Assembly (NCBI RefSeq): GCF_025128095.1
Contig: NZ_JAHLYT010000048.1
Span: 62,001-126,000, forward strand
Reading direction: 5' to 3'
Source: Synechococcus sp. CS-1328
GTDB taxonomy: Bacteria > Cyanobacteriota > Cyanobacteriia > PCC-6307 > Cyanobiaceae
Length of the DNA: 64,000 bases
The notes under the pieces were generated by a model. It was not told the DNA's origin, searched no databases, and worked only from the letters and a program-made list of their open reading frames with translations. Within the stretch, counting starts at the first letter, position 1. Each line of letters begins with the position of its first letter. Below are positions 8,921 through 18,867 of the stretch, one piece after another. The position numbers were made by a program, and so were the translations under genes.

Positions 8921-9631
8921 TTGGTTGCTGCTCTGATCACGGGTGCCTCCAGAGGGATCGGCGCAGCGGCTGCCCGCAAGCTGGCGGCCAACGGCTACGA
9001 CCTGCTCCTGCTGGCACGCTCCCTGCCGGACCTTGAGACCCTGGCCGACGAACTCCGTCCCCTGGGTCGAACCGTTGAGGTTGCCGCCATCGACTTGGCG
9101 GATGCCACGGCCATCCCCGTCGGGGTAGATCAGCTCTGCAGCCGTGGGCTTCTGCCGCAGCTGGTGATCAACAACGCCGGCGTTGCCTACACCGGCGCCC
9201 TGGCCTCGATGCCGCTGCCGCAGTGGCAGTGGCTGTTCCAGCTCAACGTCACCAGCGTTTTTCAGGTGTGTCAGGCCGTGCTGCCCCACCTGCGTGCCGC
9301 CGGCGGTGGTCACATCATCAATGTGAGCAGCCATGCCGCCCATCAGGCCTTCCCGGAATGGGGCGCCTACTGCGCCAGCAAGGCGGCACTGGTTTCGTTC
9401 AGCCGTTGTCTGGCTGCCGAAGAACGCGCCCACGGCATTCGAGTCAGCACGCTCACTCTGGGCGCGGTCAATTCGAGTCTGTGGGATAGCGAAACCGTCC
9501 ACAGTGACTTTGACCGGCGTGCCATGCTTGATCCTGAGCAAGCGGCCGATGCACTGCTGTTTCTGGCTCAGCAACCCGCCACCCAGGTGGTTGAAGACCT
9601 CACGCTCATGCCGGCCGCCGGCGCTCTCTAA
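8921..9631 (+). CDS. short-chain dehydrogenase/reductase, start uncertain
   Basis: 236 residues. Classical SDR: cofactor motif TGASRGIGAAAARKL near residues 7-21, NNAG near 85, active-site Ser in INVSSHAAH and YCASK (YxxxK) near residue 150. Substrate unknown; in this operon position (after accA, before folE) SDRs are often guessed to act on aldehydes or keto-acyl groups. The frame has only TTG at 8921 before the Rossmann motif. An ATG with a better spaced AGGG lies at 8904 in another frame and terminates at 8936, so either TTG is used or there is a one-base frameshift. Confidence 0.88.
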   Translation: MVAALITGASRGIGAAAARKLAANGYDLLLLARSLPDLETLADELRPLGRTVEVAAIDLADATAIPVGVDQLCSRGLLPQLVINNAGVAYTGALASMPLPQWQWLFQLNVTSVFQVCQAVLPHLRAAGGGHIINVSSHAAHQAFPEWGAYCASKAALVSFSRCLAAEERAHGIRVSTLTLGAVNSSLWDSETVHSDFDRRAMLDPEQAADALLFLAQQPATQVVEDLTLMPAAGAL

Positions 9632-9640
9632 CCCTCCTTC

Positions 9641-10387
9641 ATGACCTCCACCCTCCCCTCCCGCTTCCCGACCGGTGCCATGGCAACGCCCGAGGCTGCT
9701 CCCCTGCCGGCGAGCCACCGTATCCGCGAGCGGCTGCGTGAGGCGGGTGTCTCCTTCCTCGCAAACGACAACATCTCCGCCTATCTCTGCGAGGGTGAAC
9801 TCGATCAGCTCGAGATCGAGGTTGCAGGCAAGGTGCGCGATCTGCTGCGCAGCCTGGTGATTGACATCGAGAATGATCACAACACCGAAGAGACAGCCGA
9901 GCGGGTCGCCCGCATGTATCTGCACGAAGTCTTCAAAGGGCGCTACCACGATCAGCCCAAGATTGCCAGCTTCCCCAATGTGAAGAAGCTGGATGAGATT
10001 TATACGGTTGGCCCCATCTCCGTCCGTTCGGCCTGCTCGCACCACCTCGTGCCCATCCTGGGCAATTGCTGGATTGGGATCAAGCCGGGTGATCGCGTGA
10101 TCGGACTCTCCAAATTCTCGCGGGTCGCTGACTGGGTCTTCTCCCGTCCCCATATCCAGGAAGAGGCCGTGATGATTCTGGCCGATGAGATTGAGCGGCT
10201 CTGTGAGCCCCAGGGATTGGCGATTCTGGTGAAGGCGCAGCACTATTGCATGAAGTGGCGCGGCGTCAAGGAACCCCAGACCAGCATGGTCAATTCCGTG
10301 GTGCGTGGCGATTTCCGCCTCGACCCCAGCCTCAAGCAGGAGTTCTTCGAACTCGTGAAGCAGCAGGAAGCCGTTCTCTCCACCTGA
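9641..10387 (+). CDS. folE: GTP cyclohydrolase I
   Basis: 248 residues. It makes 7,8-dihydroneopterin triphosphate for folate/pterins (EC 3.5.4.16). Zn-binding residues are seen in RSACSHHLVP and QHYCMKWRG, with the family motif GLSKFSRVADW between them. The ~35 residue N-terminal leader is variable. It is the last gene of the ado-aar-accA-SDR-folE run; 9 bases separate it from the SDR. No typical hairpin follows; instead the 3' flank carries tandem repeats (10413-10523). Confidence 0.96.
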   Translation: MTSTLPSRFPTGAMATPEAAPLPASHRIRERLREAGVSFLANDNISAYLCEGELDQLEIEVAGKVRDLLRSLVIDIENDHNTEETAERVARMYLHEVFKGRYHDQPKIASFPNVKKLDEIYTVGPISVRSACSHHLVPILGNCWIGIKPGDRVIGLSKFSRVADWVFSRPHIQEEAVMILADEIERLCEPQGLAILVKAQHYCMKWRGVKEPQTSMVNSVVRGDFRLDPSLKQEFFELVKQQEAVLST

Positions 10388-10412
10388 GATTGATTCGGGT
10401 TGTGTACAGGAC

Positions 10413-10452
10413 GGTTTCGGAAGCAGCCGTTTGGTTTCGGAAGCAGCCGTTC
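10413..10452 (+). repeat. 20-bp tandem duplication after folE
   Basis: Two copies of ggtttcggaagcagccgttt (second ends in c). This is one member of the recurrent gene-border tandem repeats described in the findings. Confidence 0.9.
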
Positions 10453-10493
10453 GGAAGAGAAGGTCACTGTCCTCAGTAATCCTGAAGACTGTG

Positions 10494-10523
10494 GTCAGTA
10501 AAAACTGTTGTCAGTAAAAAATG
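10494..10523 (+). repeat. 16-bp tandem duplication in the folE 3' flank
   Basis: gtcagtaaaaactgtt followed by gtcagtaaaaaatg, with a degenerate further copy upstream (cctcagtaatcctgaagactgt). The A-runs are T-runs on the minus strand, so the block could help end transcription of the minus-strand gene at 10568. Confidence 0.75.
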
Positions 10524-10567
10524 ACCGCTGCTTGATCGTTTGCCCGTTCGTTGCTCTCCTGGCTGGT

Positions 10568-11110
10568 TCAGGGGGTGATGGAAGGTCTGGCCATCCCGAT
10601 CGGTCCCACGGGTGCTGAGGCCAGTCGCTTGGTTCCGTTCGGTGTCTCGCTCACCACCACCACCATCACCTCATAGGCCAGATCGTTGGTGGTGGGCTGG
10701 TAGCTGGGGCCTGACGCTTCAGTGATCAGCTCCCAGTGATTGCGGCCTGGCGCATGCCGGTACCAGTGGTATTGGCTGGCGGCCAGGGCTGCTTGGCCAT
10801 CCGCCACGATCGTGGCCTGCAGCAGCGAGCCCACCCGAGCCTCTCCCTGGAGTTGCAGACGTCGCAGCCCATCGATCTGCTGCTCCACAGCCCCCTCCAG
10901 CTGCTGGTCTGCCCCGATCTCGCCCCGCAGGATCCGGATCTGCTGTTGCGGTGTGCCCGTGACCCCCGGCACGCACTGCAGGGCGCCCTCGACAAGCTGG
11001 CAGCCGACAAGATCCTGGGCTCGCAGCGCTGCCGGGCCGACCAAGGGCAGGGCCGTGGCCAGGATCAGGCCAGCAAGCTGACGCACGCCGGCAAGCTGCC
11101 ACAGGCCCAT
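10568..11110 (-). CDS. secreted hypothetical protein
   Basis: 180 residues from ATG at 11110. The N-terminus has a signal peptide: MGLWQLAGVRQLAG, a hydrophobic run LILATALPLVGPAAL, then an Ala-Gln cleavage region near residue 33. Two Cys (in VGCQLVE and LQCVPG) could form a disulfide. The middle is Gln-rich and helical (QQIRILRGEIGADQQLEGAVEQQ). I do not recognise a family. It is convergent with folE, and upstream lies trpF on the same strand. Confidence 0.65.
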   Translation of the reverse strand: MGLWQLAGVRQLAGLILATALPLVGPAALRAQDLVGCQLVEGALQCVPGVTGTPQQQIRILRGEIGADQQLEGAVEQQIDGLRRLQLQGEARVGSLLQATIVADGQAALAASQYHWYRHAPGRNHWELITEASGPSYQPTTNDLAYEVMVVVVSETPNGTKRLASAPVGPIGMARPSITP

Positions 11111-11232
11111 GGCCCTGGCAGGGCGGGCCTGAAACGCGAAAGAGTGGGGGATCGGCACGGGCGGCGGCAACCGGCGGGAGTCCTGATCCTGCCGCCGCGG
11201 CGGCGATTCGTCAGCCGATCGCTGCGGCGGCT

Positions 11233-11901
11233 TTAGGTGCCGACTGGCCTGGGCCGATCGCCCTTCACCAGCCGCACCAGGGCCGCAACCCGGCCGAGAT
11301 CCTTGTCTCCGGGGCTGAGTTCCACACGGCTGGAAGCATCGAGGCCATCGGGGCTGAGCGTCTCCAGCACCGCGCTGACGCTCTCCGGCCCGATGCCGCC
11401 GGCCAACCACCAGGGCAGGGACGGGCGGAACTCCTGAAGCCACTGCAGCGGGATGGCGCGGCCCGTGCCGCCCAGTTGTCCCTCCACCCAGGCATCGAGC
11501 AGCAGGGCGTCCACCACCTCGGCGTAGGCCTGTGCCTTCGCCAGGTCGTCTGCTGAAGCGATCCGCAGGGCTTTCCAGAGCTGAACGCCCGTGCCCAGCC
11601 GACGACGCAGGTCGCTGCAGCGAGCCACCGACTCACTGCCGTGCAGTTGCACCACGCTGTGACCGCCCTGGCCCAGTTCCCCCAGACGGTCGTCGCCGGG
11701 ATCGGCCACCACCAGCACGCCCAGGCAGGCTGGGTTGGCGGTCTGCATGGCAGCGAACAGCGCCGGACGTCGCTCGGCCGCCAGAAAGCGGGGCGAACGC
11801 TCCACGGCGATCACACCGATCGCGTCGACGCCCAGGGCCGCCACCGCTGCGGCCTGGTCCGGCTGACGCAGGCCGCAGATCTTGAGCTGGGGGCGGGCCA
11901 T
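11233..11901 (-). CDS. trpF: phosphoribosylanthranilate isomerase
   Basis: 222 residues, normal for the single-domain TIM-barrel enzyme of tryptophan synthesis (EC 5.3.1.24). KICGLR near residue 7 carries the catalytic Cys; VQLHGSE, LAGGIGPESV and GLDASSRVE (the phosphate-binding and general-acid region) follow. No other trp gene is adjacent. Divergent from the site-2 protease. Confidence 0.96.
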   Translation of the reverse strand: MARPQLKICGLRQPDQAAAVAALGVDAIGVIAVERSPRFLAAERRPALFAAMQTANPACLGVLVVADPGDDRLGELGQGGHSVVQLHGSESVARCSDLRRRLGTGVQLWKALRIASADDLAKAQAYAEVVDALLLDAWVEGQLGGTGRAIPLQWLQEFRPSLPWWLAGGIGPESVSAVLETLSPDGLDASSRVELSPGDKDLGRVAALVRLVKGDRPRPVGT

Positions 11902-11984
11902 TCGGGGCGGGCGGTGCTGGGGCCTTTCTAGGATTGTCCTCGACCTTCCTTGGGCCCGGCCTGAGGCTCTTGAACGCGGCGGCT

Positions 11985-13241
11985 GTGGGTGAAGGCTTGA
12001 GCAACGGCTGGCAAATCCTGCGGATCCGCGGCATTCCGCTGCGGATCCACCCCAGCTGGTTCGTGATCCTGATAGTGGCCACGCTGGCGTTCCAGCAGCA
12101 CTACGCCATGGCCTCCGGGGAGACGGGGGGAAGTCTTGCCACCTGGTCCGTGGGCTTGCTCACGGCCGTGCTCCTGTTCGTCTCGGTGCTGTTGCACGAG
12201 CTCGGTCATGCCCTGGTGGCCCTCAATCAGGGGGTGCGGGTGAATGCGATCACCCTGTTCCTGCTCGGCGGGGTGGCCAGCGTCGAGCGGGAGTGTTCCA
12301 CAGCCCGCGGTGCCCTGCTGGTGGCGGCGGCGGGCCCGGCCGTCAGCCTGGTCCTTGGCGTCAGCTTGCTCTCCCTTCAGCACGGAGCCGCCCATCTCGC
12401 CCCCCTGCTCGGGGAGATGGTGCAGGAGCTCGGCACCCTCAACCTGGTGCTGGCGTTGTTCAACCTGTTGCCCGGCCTGCCCCTGGATGGAGGACTGATC
12501 CTCAAGGCGCTGGTCTGGCAGGCCACCGGCAGCCAGCGCCGCGGTGTGGAGGTGGCGATGGCCTCCGGCCGTTTCCTCTCCTTCCTCGCCGTGGGTCTGG
12601 GCACGGTGCTGCTGCTGCGCGGCGGTGGCATCACCGGAGCCTGGCTGATCCTGCTCGGCTGGTTTGGCCTGGGGGCTGCCCGCAACCAGCGGCAGATGCT
12701 CGCCCTGCAGCAGGCGCTCAAGGATCTGCGGGTGCGGGATGCGGCCCAGCGTCGTTTCCGGGTGCTGGAGTCGTCCGACACGCTGCGTCAGCTGAGCCAG
12801 TTGCGCCTCAGCCAGGACAAGGGGCCGAGCGACTGGGTGCTGGTCTGCGATCGGGGGCGCTGGTGCGGTGTGATTGATGACGACCCCCTGCAGGCCCTGC
12901 CGGTGCAGCGCTGGGACAGCGAGCGCATCGGGGATCACCTCAAGCCGCTGGCCTCGTTGCCCTCGATCGGTGAGGGTGATGCGCTGTGGCAGGCGGCCCT
13001 GCGCCTGGAGGATGGTCCGGAGCCCCGCCTGTTGGTGCTGAGTCCCGCCGGGCTGCCCAGCGGCACCCTGGAGCGGCCCGAACTGAGTGAGGCCGTGCTG
13101 GGGCGGTTGGGGGTGAAGCTGCCGGCACCCATGCTTGAGGTGGCTCGGCGCCAGAGCACCTATCCCCTCGGTCTGGCCCTCGGTCAGGTGGCGCGCTCGA
13201 TGGTGGCCTCCGGTGAAGTGAGTGTCAGCCCTTCCCTTTAG
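11985..13241 (+). CDS. site-2 protease family (M50) membrane metalloprotease
   Basis: 418 residues from GTG at 11985 (GEGLSNGWQILRIRGIPLRIHPSWF, the usual start of this family). A TTG at 11934 would add 17 residues. HELGH near residues 71-75 and NLLPGLPLDGG near 160 supply the Zn ligands within a bundle of about six membrane segments. The C-terminal ~180 residues are soluble and in this family often hold CBS-type repeats, here degenerate. Probably an intramembrane protease for anti-sigma factors or membrane protein turnover. It overlaps the 3' end of the next minus-strand gene by 4 bases. Confidence 0.88.
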   Translation: MGEGLSNGWQILRIRGIPLRIHPSWFVILIVATLAFQQHYAMASGETGGSLATWSVGLLTAVLLFVSVLLHELGHALVALNQGVRVNAITLFLLGGVASVERECSTARGALLVAAAGPAVSLVLGVSLLSLQHGAAHLAPLLGEMVQELGTLNLVLALFNLLPGLPLDGGLILKALVWQATGSQRRGVEVAMASGRFLSFLAVGLGTVLLLRGGGITGAWLILLGWFGLGAARNQRQMLALQQALKDLRVRDAAQRRFRVLESSDTLRQLSQLRLSQDKGPSDWVLVCDRGRWCGVIDDDPLQALPVQRWDSERIGDHLKPLASLPSIGEGDALWQAALRLEDGPEPRLLVLSPAGLPSGTLERPELSEAVLGRLGVKLPAPMLEVARRQSTYPLGLALGQVARSMVASGEVSVSPSL

Positions 13242-14017
13242 CGCTGTAGCCGCCCCTCCACAGCGTTCCATTCGGAGGCAGTCAGGGGCTGGGGTCGTAG
13301 CACGGCCGGAGCGCCCGGCAGGGCTGTCTGGGCGGCGGACAGCAGTTGGTGCCGGAGGGGATGGTGGGGATCCTCCAGGCCCAGGGCGCTCCTGAGCGGT
13401 CCCGCCGGTGGTGGCGGTGAGGGTTCCTGGAAGATCCGCCGCCACAGCTCCGGCTCCGGCGTCAACAGGATCGCGCCGTGTTGCAGCAGCCGGCCGCGGC
13501 GCCAGAGCTGGGCGCTGCCGATCCGTTTGATGCCAGCGGCGTCCACCAGGTCCGCCGCGGTGGCGCTGGCGAAGCAGTTCGGTGCGCCAGCCCCCTGGGC
13601 GCCGCTCGGCTCGTTGCCGAAGTGGAGCGGCAGCTCCAGGGCGGCGAAGGCGTGCTGTAGCCAGCGGCAGGCCAGGCGATAGGCCTCCAGGCGCTGGCCG
13701 GGGGGATCGGGCCAGATCAGGGCGTAGGTGAGATCGCCGCAGCCATGCAGTACCGCCCGGCCGCCACTGGGCCGGCGGACCAGGTCGATCACGCCGTCCG
13801 CCGCCAGGGCCCGCCAGTGGGGCGGCAGGCGCCGCTGGTGATAGCCCAGCGACAGGGTGGGGCGGCTCCACCGGTAGAGACGCAGGGCCGGTTGGCCCTG
13901 ATCGAGCATCCAGTCATCGATCGCCATCTGCCAGGCGCCTGAGAGCACCGAGTCCGGCAGCAGGCGCCAGGTCTGGGCCGCGCTGCTGCCTTGTGGAGGA
14001 TGCTGGGGCCCGTCCAT
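13238..14017 (-). CDS. lipoate--protein ligase / octanoyltransferase family protein
   Basis: 259 residues. The biotin/lipoate ligase A/B fold is shown by LRLYRWSRPTLSLGYHQR near residue 50, LVRRPSGGRAVLHGCGDLTYALI near 83, and the catalytic-Lys region GIKRIGSAQLWRRGRLLQHGAIL. This matches the LipM/LplA-like group, which attaches lipoyl or octanoyl groups to E2/GcvH proteins. Whether it is a ligase or a transferase cannot be decided. Start ATG at 14017 (MDGPQHPP); divergent from the TauE/SafE gene by 20 bases. Confidence 0.85.
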   Translation of the reverse strand: MDGPQHPPQGSSAAQTWRLLPDSVLSGAWQMAIDDWMLDQGQPALRLYRWSRPTLSLGYHQRRLPPHWRALAADGVIDLVRRPSGGRAVLHGCGDLTYALIWPDPPGQRLEAYRLACRWLQHAFAALELPLHFGNEPSGAQGAGAPNCFASATAADLVDAAGIKRIGSAQLWRRGRLLQHGAILLTPEPELWRRIFQEPSPPPPAGPLRSALGLEDPHHPLRHQLLSAAQTALPGAPAVLRPQPLTASEWNAVEGRLQR

Positions 14018-14037
14018 CGCCTCAGGTTGCCGCGCCG

Positions 14038-14799
14038 ATGTCCTGGACCCTGCTGGCGCTGGTGCCCCTGGGTCTGTTGGCCGGGCTGCTCTCCGGCCTT
14101 CTGGGCATCGGCGGTGGGCTGATCTTTTCTCCGATTCTGCTGCTGATCGGCCTTGAGCCCCATCAGGCTCTCGCCACCAGCAGCCTGGCAATCGTTCCCA
14201 CCACCCTGGCGGGCACCTGGACCCATCTGCGCAGTGGTCAGCTGCCCCGCAGCGGTGGCGTCGCCATTGCTGCCGGCGCTGCGATCAGCGCCGCCCTGTT
14301 CAGCCGTCTGGGTCAGGGACTGGAGGGCTGGATGCTGCTCGGCCTTCAGGCGCTGATGTACGTGCTGCTGGCGATCACGATTGAGCCGAAGGATGCATCA
14401 GCACCCCATGACTCTCGCCCTCTGCCGTTGGCCGGTCTGGCCTCTGTGGGCGGCGTCGCCGGTCTGGCCGGTGGCCTGCTGGGCGTGGGGGGCGGCCTGA
14501 TCATGGTGCCGCTGATGGTGAAAGCTCTGCAGGTGCCGATCCGTCTGGCGATCCGGTTCAGCACCCTGGGGGTGCTGGTGTCATCCAGTGCGGCCTCGGT
14601 GGCGTTCCTGCAGGACGGCCGCGGTCAGCTTCTGCTCGCCCTGCTTCTGGGGGGAACGGCAGCCCTGGCGGCCCAGTGGTCGGCGGGCCAGTTGAACCGT
14701 TTCAGCGAGAGCTCTCTGGCCTGGATGCTGCGTGGCCTGGCCCTGCTGCTGGCGATCGACAGCAGCCGCCGCGCCCTGATGCTGCTGCTGGCCGGCTGA
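14038..14799 (+). CDS. TauE/SafE family permease
   Basis: 253 residues and about eight membrane segments. The duplicated motif of the family is visible twice: LLSGLLGIGGGLIFSPILLL near the N-terminus and LAGGLLGVGGGLIMVPLMV near residue 150. The family exports sulfite, taurine-derived sulfonates or other small organic anions; no substrate can be assigned. Confidence 0.9.
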   Translation: MSWTLLALVPLGLLAGLLSGLLGIGGGLIFSPILLLIGLEPHQALATSSLAIVPTTLAGTWTHLRSGQLPRSGGVAIAAGAAISAALFSRLGQGLEGWMLLGLQALMYVLLAITIEPKDASAPHDSRPLPLAGLASVGGVAGLAGGLLGVGGGLIMVPLMVKALQVPIRLAIRFSTLGVLVSSSAASVAFLQDGRGQLLLALLLGGTAALAAQWSAGQLNRFSESSLAWMLRGLALLLAIDSSRRALMLLLAG

Positions 14800-14820
14800 A
14801 TCGAGCCCGCAGGCTTCTTT

Positions 14821-14880
14821 CCTCAGATCTTTCTTTCCTCAGATCCTTGTTTCCTCAGATCTAAGACCTCAGATTTCAGA
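14821..14880 (+). repeat. 16-bp tandem repeat between tauE-like and crr6 3' ends
   Basis: About 3.5 units of cctcagatctttcttt / cctcagatccttgttt / cctcagatctaaga / cctcagattt. The last unit runs over the crr6 stop codon (14876-14878, minus strand), so the repeat sets the end of that protein. Confidence 0.9.
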
Positions 14881-15394
14881 TCTCATTGTTCTCCCCTCGG
14901 GGGGAGGGAAGCGACTGCCAGAAGCCTGGATCTAGCTCGAACCCGAGCACGGCGGCCATCTGGCTCAGGCTCTGACGGCAGTGCAGACCGGCGGCACCGG
15001 CCCAGTCATCCAGCAGGAAGAGGCGATGGGTGATCCACAGGTCGAGGCTCTCCGGCGCGAAGCGGAGCCCCTCGTTGCGGCTGAAGCCATGGGGCAGCAG
15101 CATCGCCACATGGCGGATCAGGTCGCCGTCCCTGCGGTCGAGCAGCAGCGTCAGCCAGGGGCAGAGGGCATCGGCGCGGAGGCTCCAGAGACGCAACTCG
15201 GGGATTTCTGAGAGTTCCCGGGGGTCGTCGTCGGGGCGGGGCCAGTCATAGGCGAGGCGGAGCTGGCCTGTGCCGGCCAGCAGCTCGGCCGGGCTGCGCT
15301 GGCGCCAGGGTTCCAGGGGGCTGAGGTCGAGGCGGCGGAGGCTTTCGGTCGGGATCCGCACGAGCCAGTCATCAGGGGCGGGTGGGGTGGCCAT
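14876..15394 (-). CDS. crr6: CRR6-type NdhI maturation factor
   Basis: 172 residues from ATG at 15394 (MATPPAPDDWLVRIPTESL). Segments RLAYDWPRPDDDPRELSEIPE, LWSLRADALCPWLTLLLDR and ESLDLWITHRLFLLDDWA match the CRR6 (DUF1817) family, which helps assemble the NdhI Fe-S subunit into the hydrophilic arm of photosynthetic NDH-1. The C-terminus lies inside a tandem repeat. psaM starts 89 bases away, divergently. Name given from remembered family motifs. Confidence 0.82.
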   Translation of the reverse strand: MATPPAPDDWLVRIPTESLRRLDLSPLEPWRQRSPAELLAGTGQLRLAYDWPRPDDDPRELSEIPELRLWSLRADALCPWLTLLLDRRDGDLIRHVAMLLPHGFSRNEGLRFAPESLDLWITHRLFLLDDWAGAAGLHCRQSLSQMAAVLGFELDPGFWQSLPSPRGENNEI

Positions 15395-15483
15395 CAAGAG
15401 CTGTGACAGCGCGGCGAAGAAGGCTGGACCGTAGCGAGCCGGCGGCAAAGAATGGTGCCGATTCCGTTCATGCTCCCCCAACC

Positions 15484-15588
15484 ATGGTTTCAACCCTGAA
15501 CCAGGCCGAAATCCTGATCGCTTTGGTGGTGGCCGCCCACGCCGGCGTGCTGGCCGTCCGTCTCTGCTTCAGCCTGTACAAGGCCTGA
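15484..15588 (+). CDS. psaM: photosystem I subunit XII (PsaM)
   Basis: 34 residues with one membrane helix: MVSTLNQAEILIALVVAAH then GVLAVRLCFSLYKA. Length and the ALVVA...LAVRL...LY pattern match PsaM, which sits at the monomer interface and helps trimer formation. ATG at 15484 is the first Met giving a normal N-terminus; the frame extends upstream only into an antisense region of crr6's leader. Confidence 0.9.
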   Translation: MVSTLNQAEILIALVVAAHAGVLAVRLCFSLYKA

Positions 15589-15674
15589 TTCGGCGCTGAA
15601 CCGGGGCGGGGGATTGGCAGCCCTTCCTCCGCCTGCTACAAGCAAGTCAGTTCGACAGCGGCCCTGAGGGCCCG

Positions 15675-16193
15675 ATGCCCGTGCCTGTCCCCCGTCGTTC
15701 CCCTTCGTCCCCGCAGCCGCGCCGTGCCGATTCCGGGGCGCGCCCTAGGGCTCAGGCCCGTCCGTTGCGGGCGGTTGATCCTGCCGATGCCGACCTTGTC
15801 CGCCTGTCCGGTGCCGGTGTCACCACCCTGCCGGCCCCCGGCCTGAGTGAGGAGCAGAAGGAGTCGCTCTGCAGCGTGATCGGTCTGGTGGTGAAGATCG
15901 GTCTGGTGTCGGTGGTCGGAGTCAGCTTGGTGCGGCTGGCCGCGGCCTACCAGGACCGCATGGAACGCCAGGGCGAACTGGCCGCTGTTCTTGATATCGA
16001 GAAGGCCAAACTGCACCGGGCTCGCGAACGTTTCGATCAGCTCTTCAGCGTCGACGGAGAGCAGCGCCTCATCCGGGAGCAGGATCAGTGGATTGCTCCC
16101 AACCGCCTGCGGATCGTCTGGCAGACCCCCGCCGCGTTTCCATCTGTTGAGCAGCCTTCCGGCACCAAGCCTGCCGTTAGCCCGGTTCCTTAG
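15675..16193 (+). CDS. small single-pass membrane protein with coiled coil, unknown
   Basis: 172 residues. Residues 1-55 are Pro/Arg-rich. A hydrophobic segment SVIGLVVKIGLVSVVGVSLV (about 67-86) is followed by a charged helix RLAAAYQDRMERQGELAAVLDIEKAKLHRARERF that looks like a coiled coil. This topology resembles FtsL/DivIC-like or other septum proteins, but I see no decisive motif. It is 24 bases upstream of por on the same strand and may share its transcript. Confidence 0.6.
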   Translation: MPVPVPRRSPSSPQPRRADSGARPRAQARPLRAVDPADADLVRLSGAGVTTLPAPGLSEEQKESLCSVIGLVVKIGLVSVVGVSLVRLAAAYQDRMERQGELAAVLDIEKAKLHRARERFDQLFSVDGEQRLIREQDQWIAPNRLRIVWQTPAAFPSVEQPSGTKPAVSPVP

Positions 16194-17198
<1,005 letters not shown>

Positions 17199-17333
17199 GG
17201 CCTGCGTGGCGGCCTGCCCAATCCTGCGCAGGCCCAGCACGATTCTTGGTTTCAGTGGGCGAAGTTCCAGCGGACGGAATCAAGATCCGTCCAGTATTAA
17301 GATCTGACCAGCACGAATCAACGGTCAGAATCA

Positions 17334-17386
17334 ATTCCTGGCTAGAGTAAAATCTCAGCCAGGAATCAATGCTTGTTAAGCATTGA
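17334..17386. other. two adjacent palindromes downstream of por
   Basis: attcctggct (17334-17343) pairs perfectly with agccaggaat (17357-17366) across a 13-base loop. Immediately after, tcaatgctt pairs with aagcattga (17366-17386) across gtt. Both are perfect. They may act as terminators for por or chlL, or bind a regulator. Confidence 0.75.
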
Positions 17387-17417
17387 CAGCCGTCCACTGT
17401 TGGCATCCGGATGGCAC

Positions 17418-17452
17418 CAGCCACCGCCATCATCAGCAGATGGCGGTGGCTG
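17418..17452. terminator. 13-bp perfect hairpin between por and chlL
   Basis: cagccaccgccat (17418-17430), loop catcagcag, atggcggtggctg (17440-17452). Strong GC-rich stem without a long T-run on either strand, placed between two convergent genes. Likely a bidirectional terminator or a 3'-end stabiliser. Confidence 0.65.
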
Positions 17453-17476
17453 ACCGCGATGGACGGACGTGAGTCG

Positions 17477-18867
<1,391 letters not shown>

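Noticed and set aside
7664-10243. 859-codon open minus-strand frame
   Set aside because: Fully antisense to aar, accA, the SDR and folE, all certain genes. His/Gln/Gly-rich composition marks it as a shadow.
12300-12500. Known metabolite riboswitches in leaders (for example before por, folE, hisG)
   Set aside because: Leaders are mostly under 60 bases, and no conserved riboswitch core was recognised.
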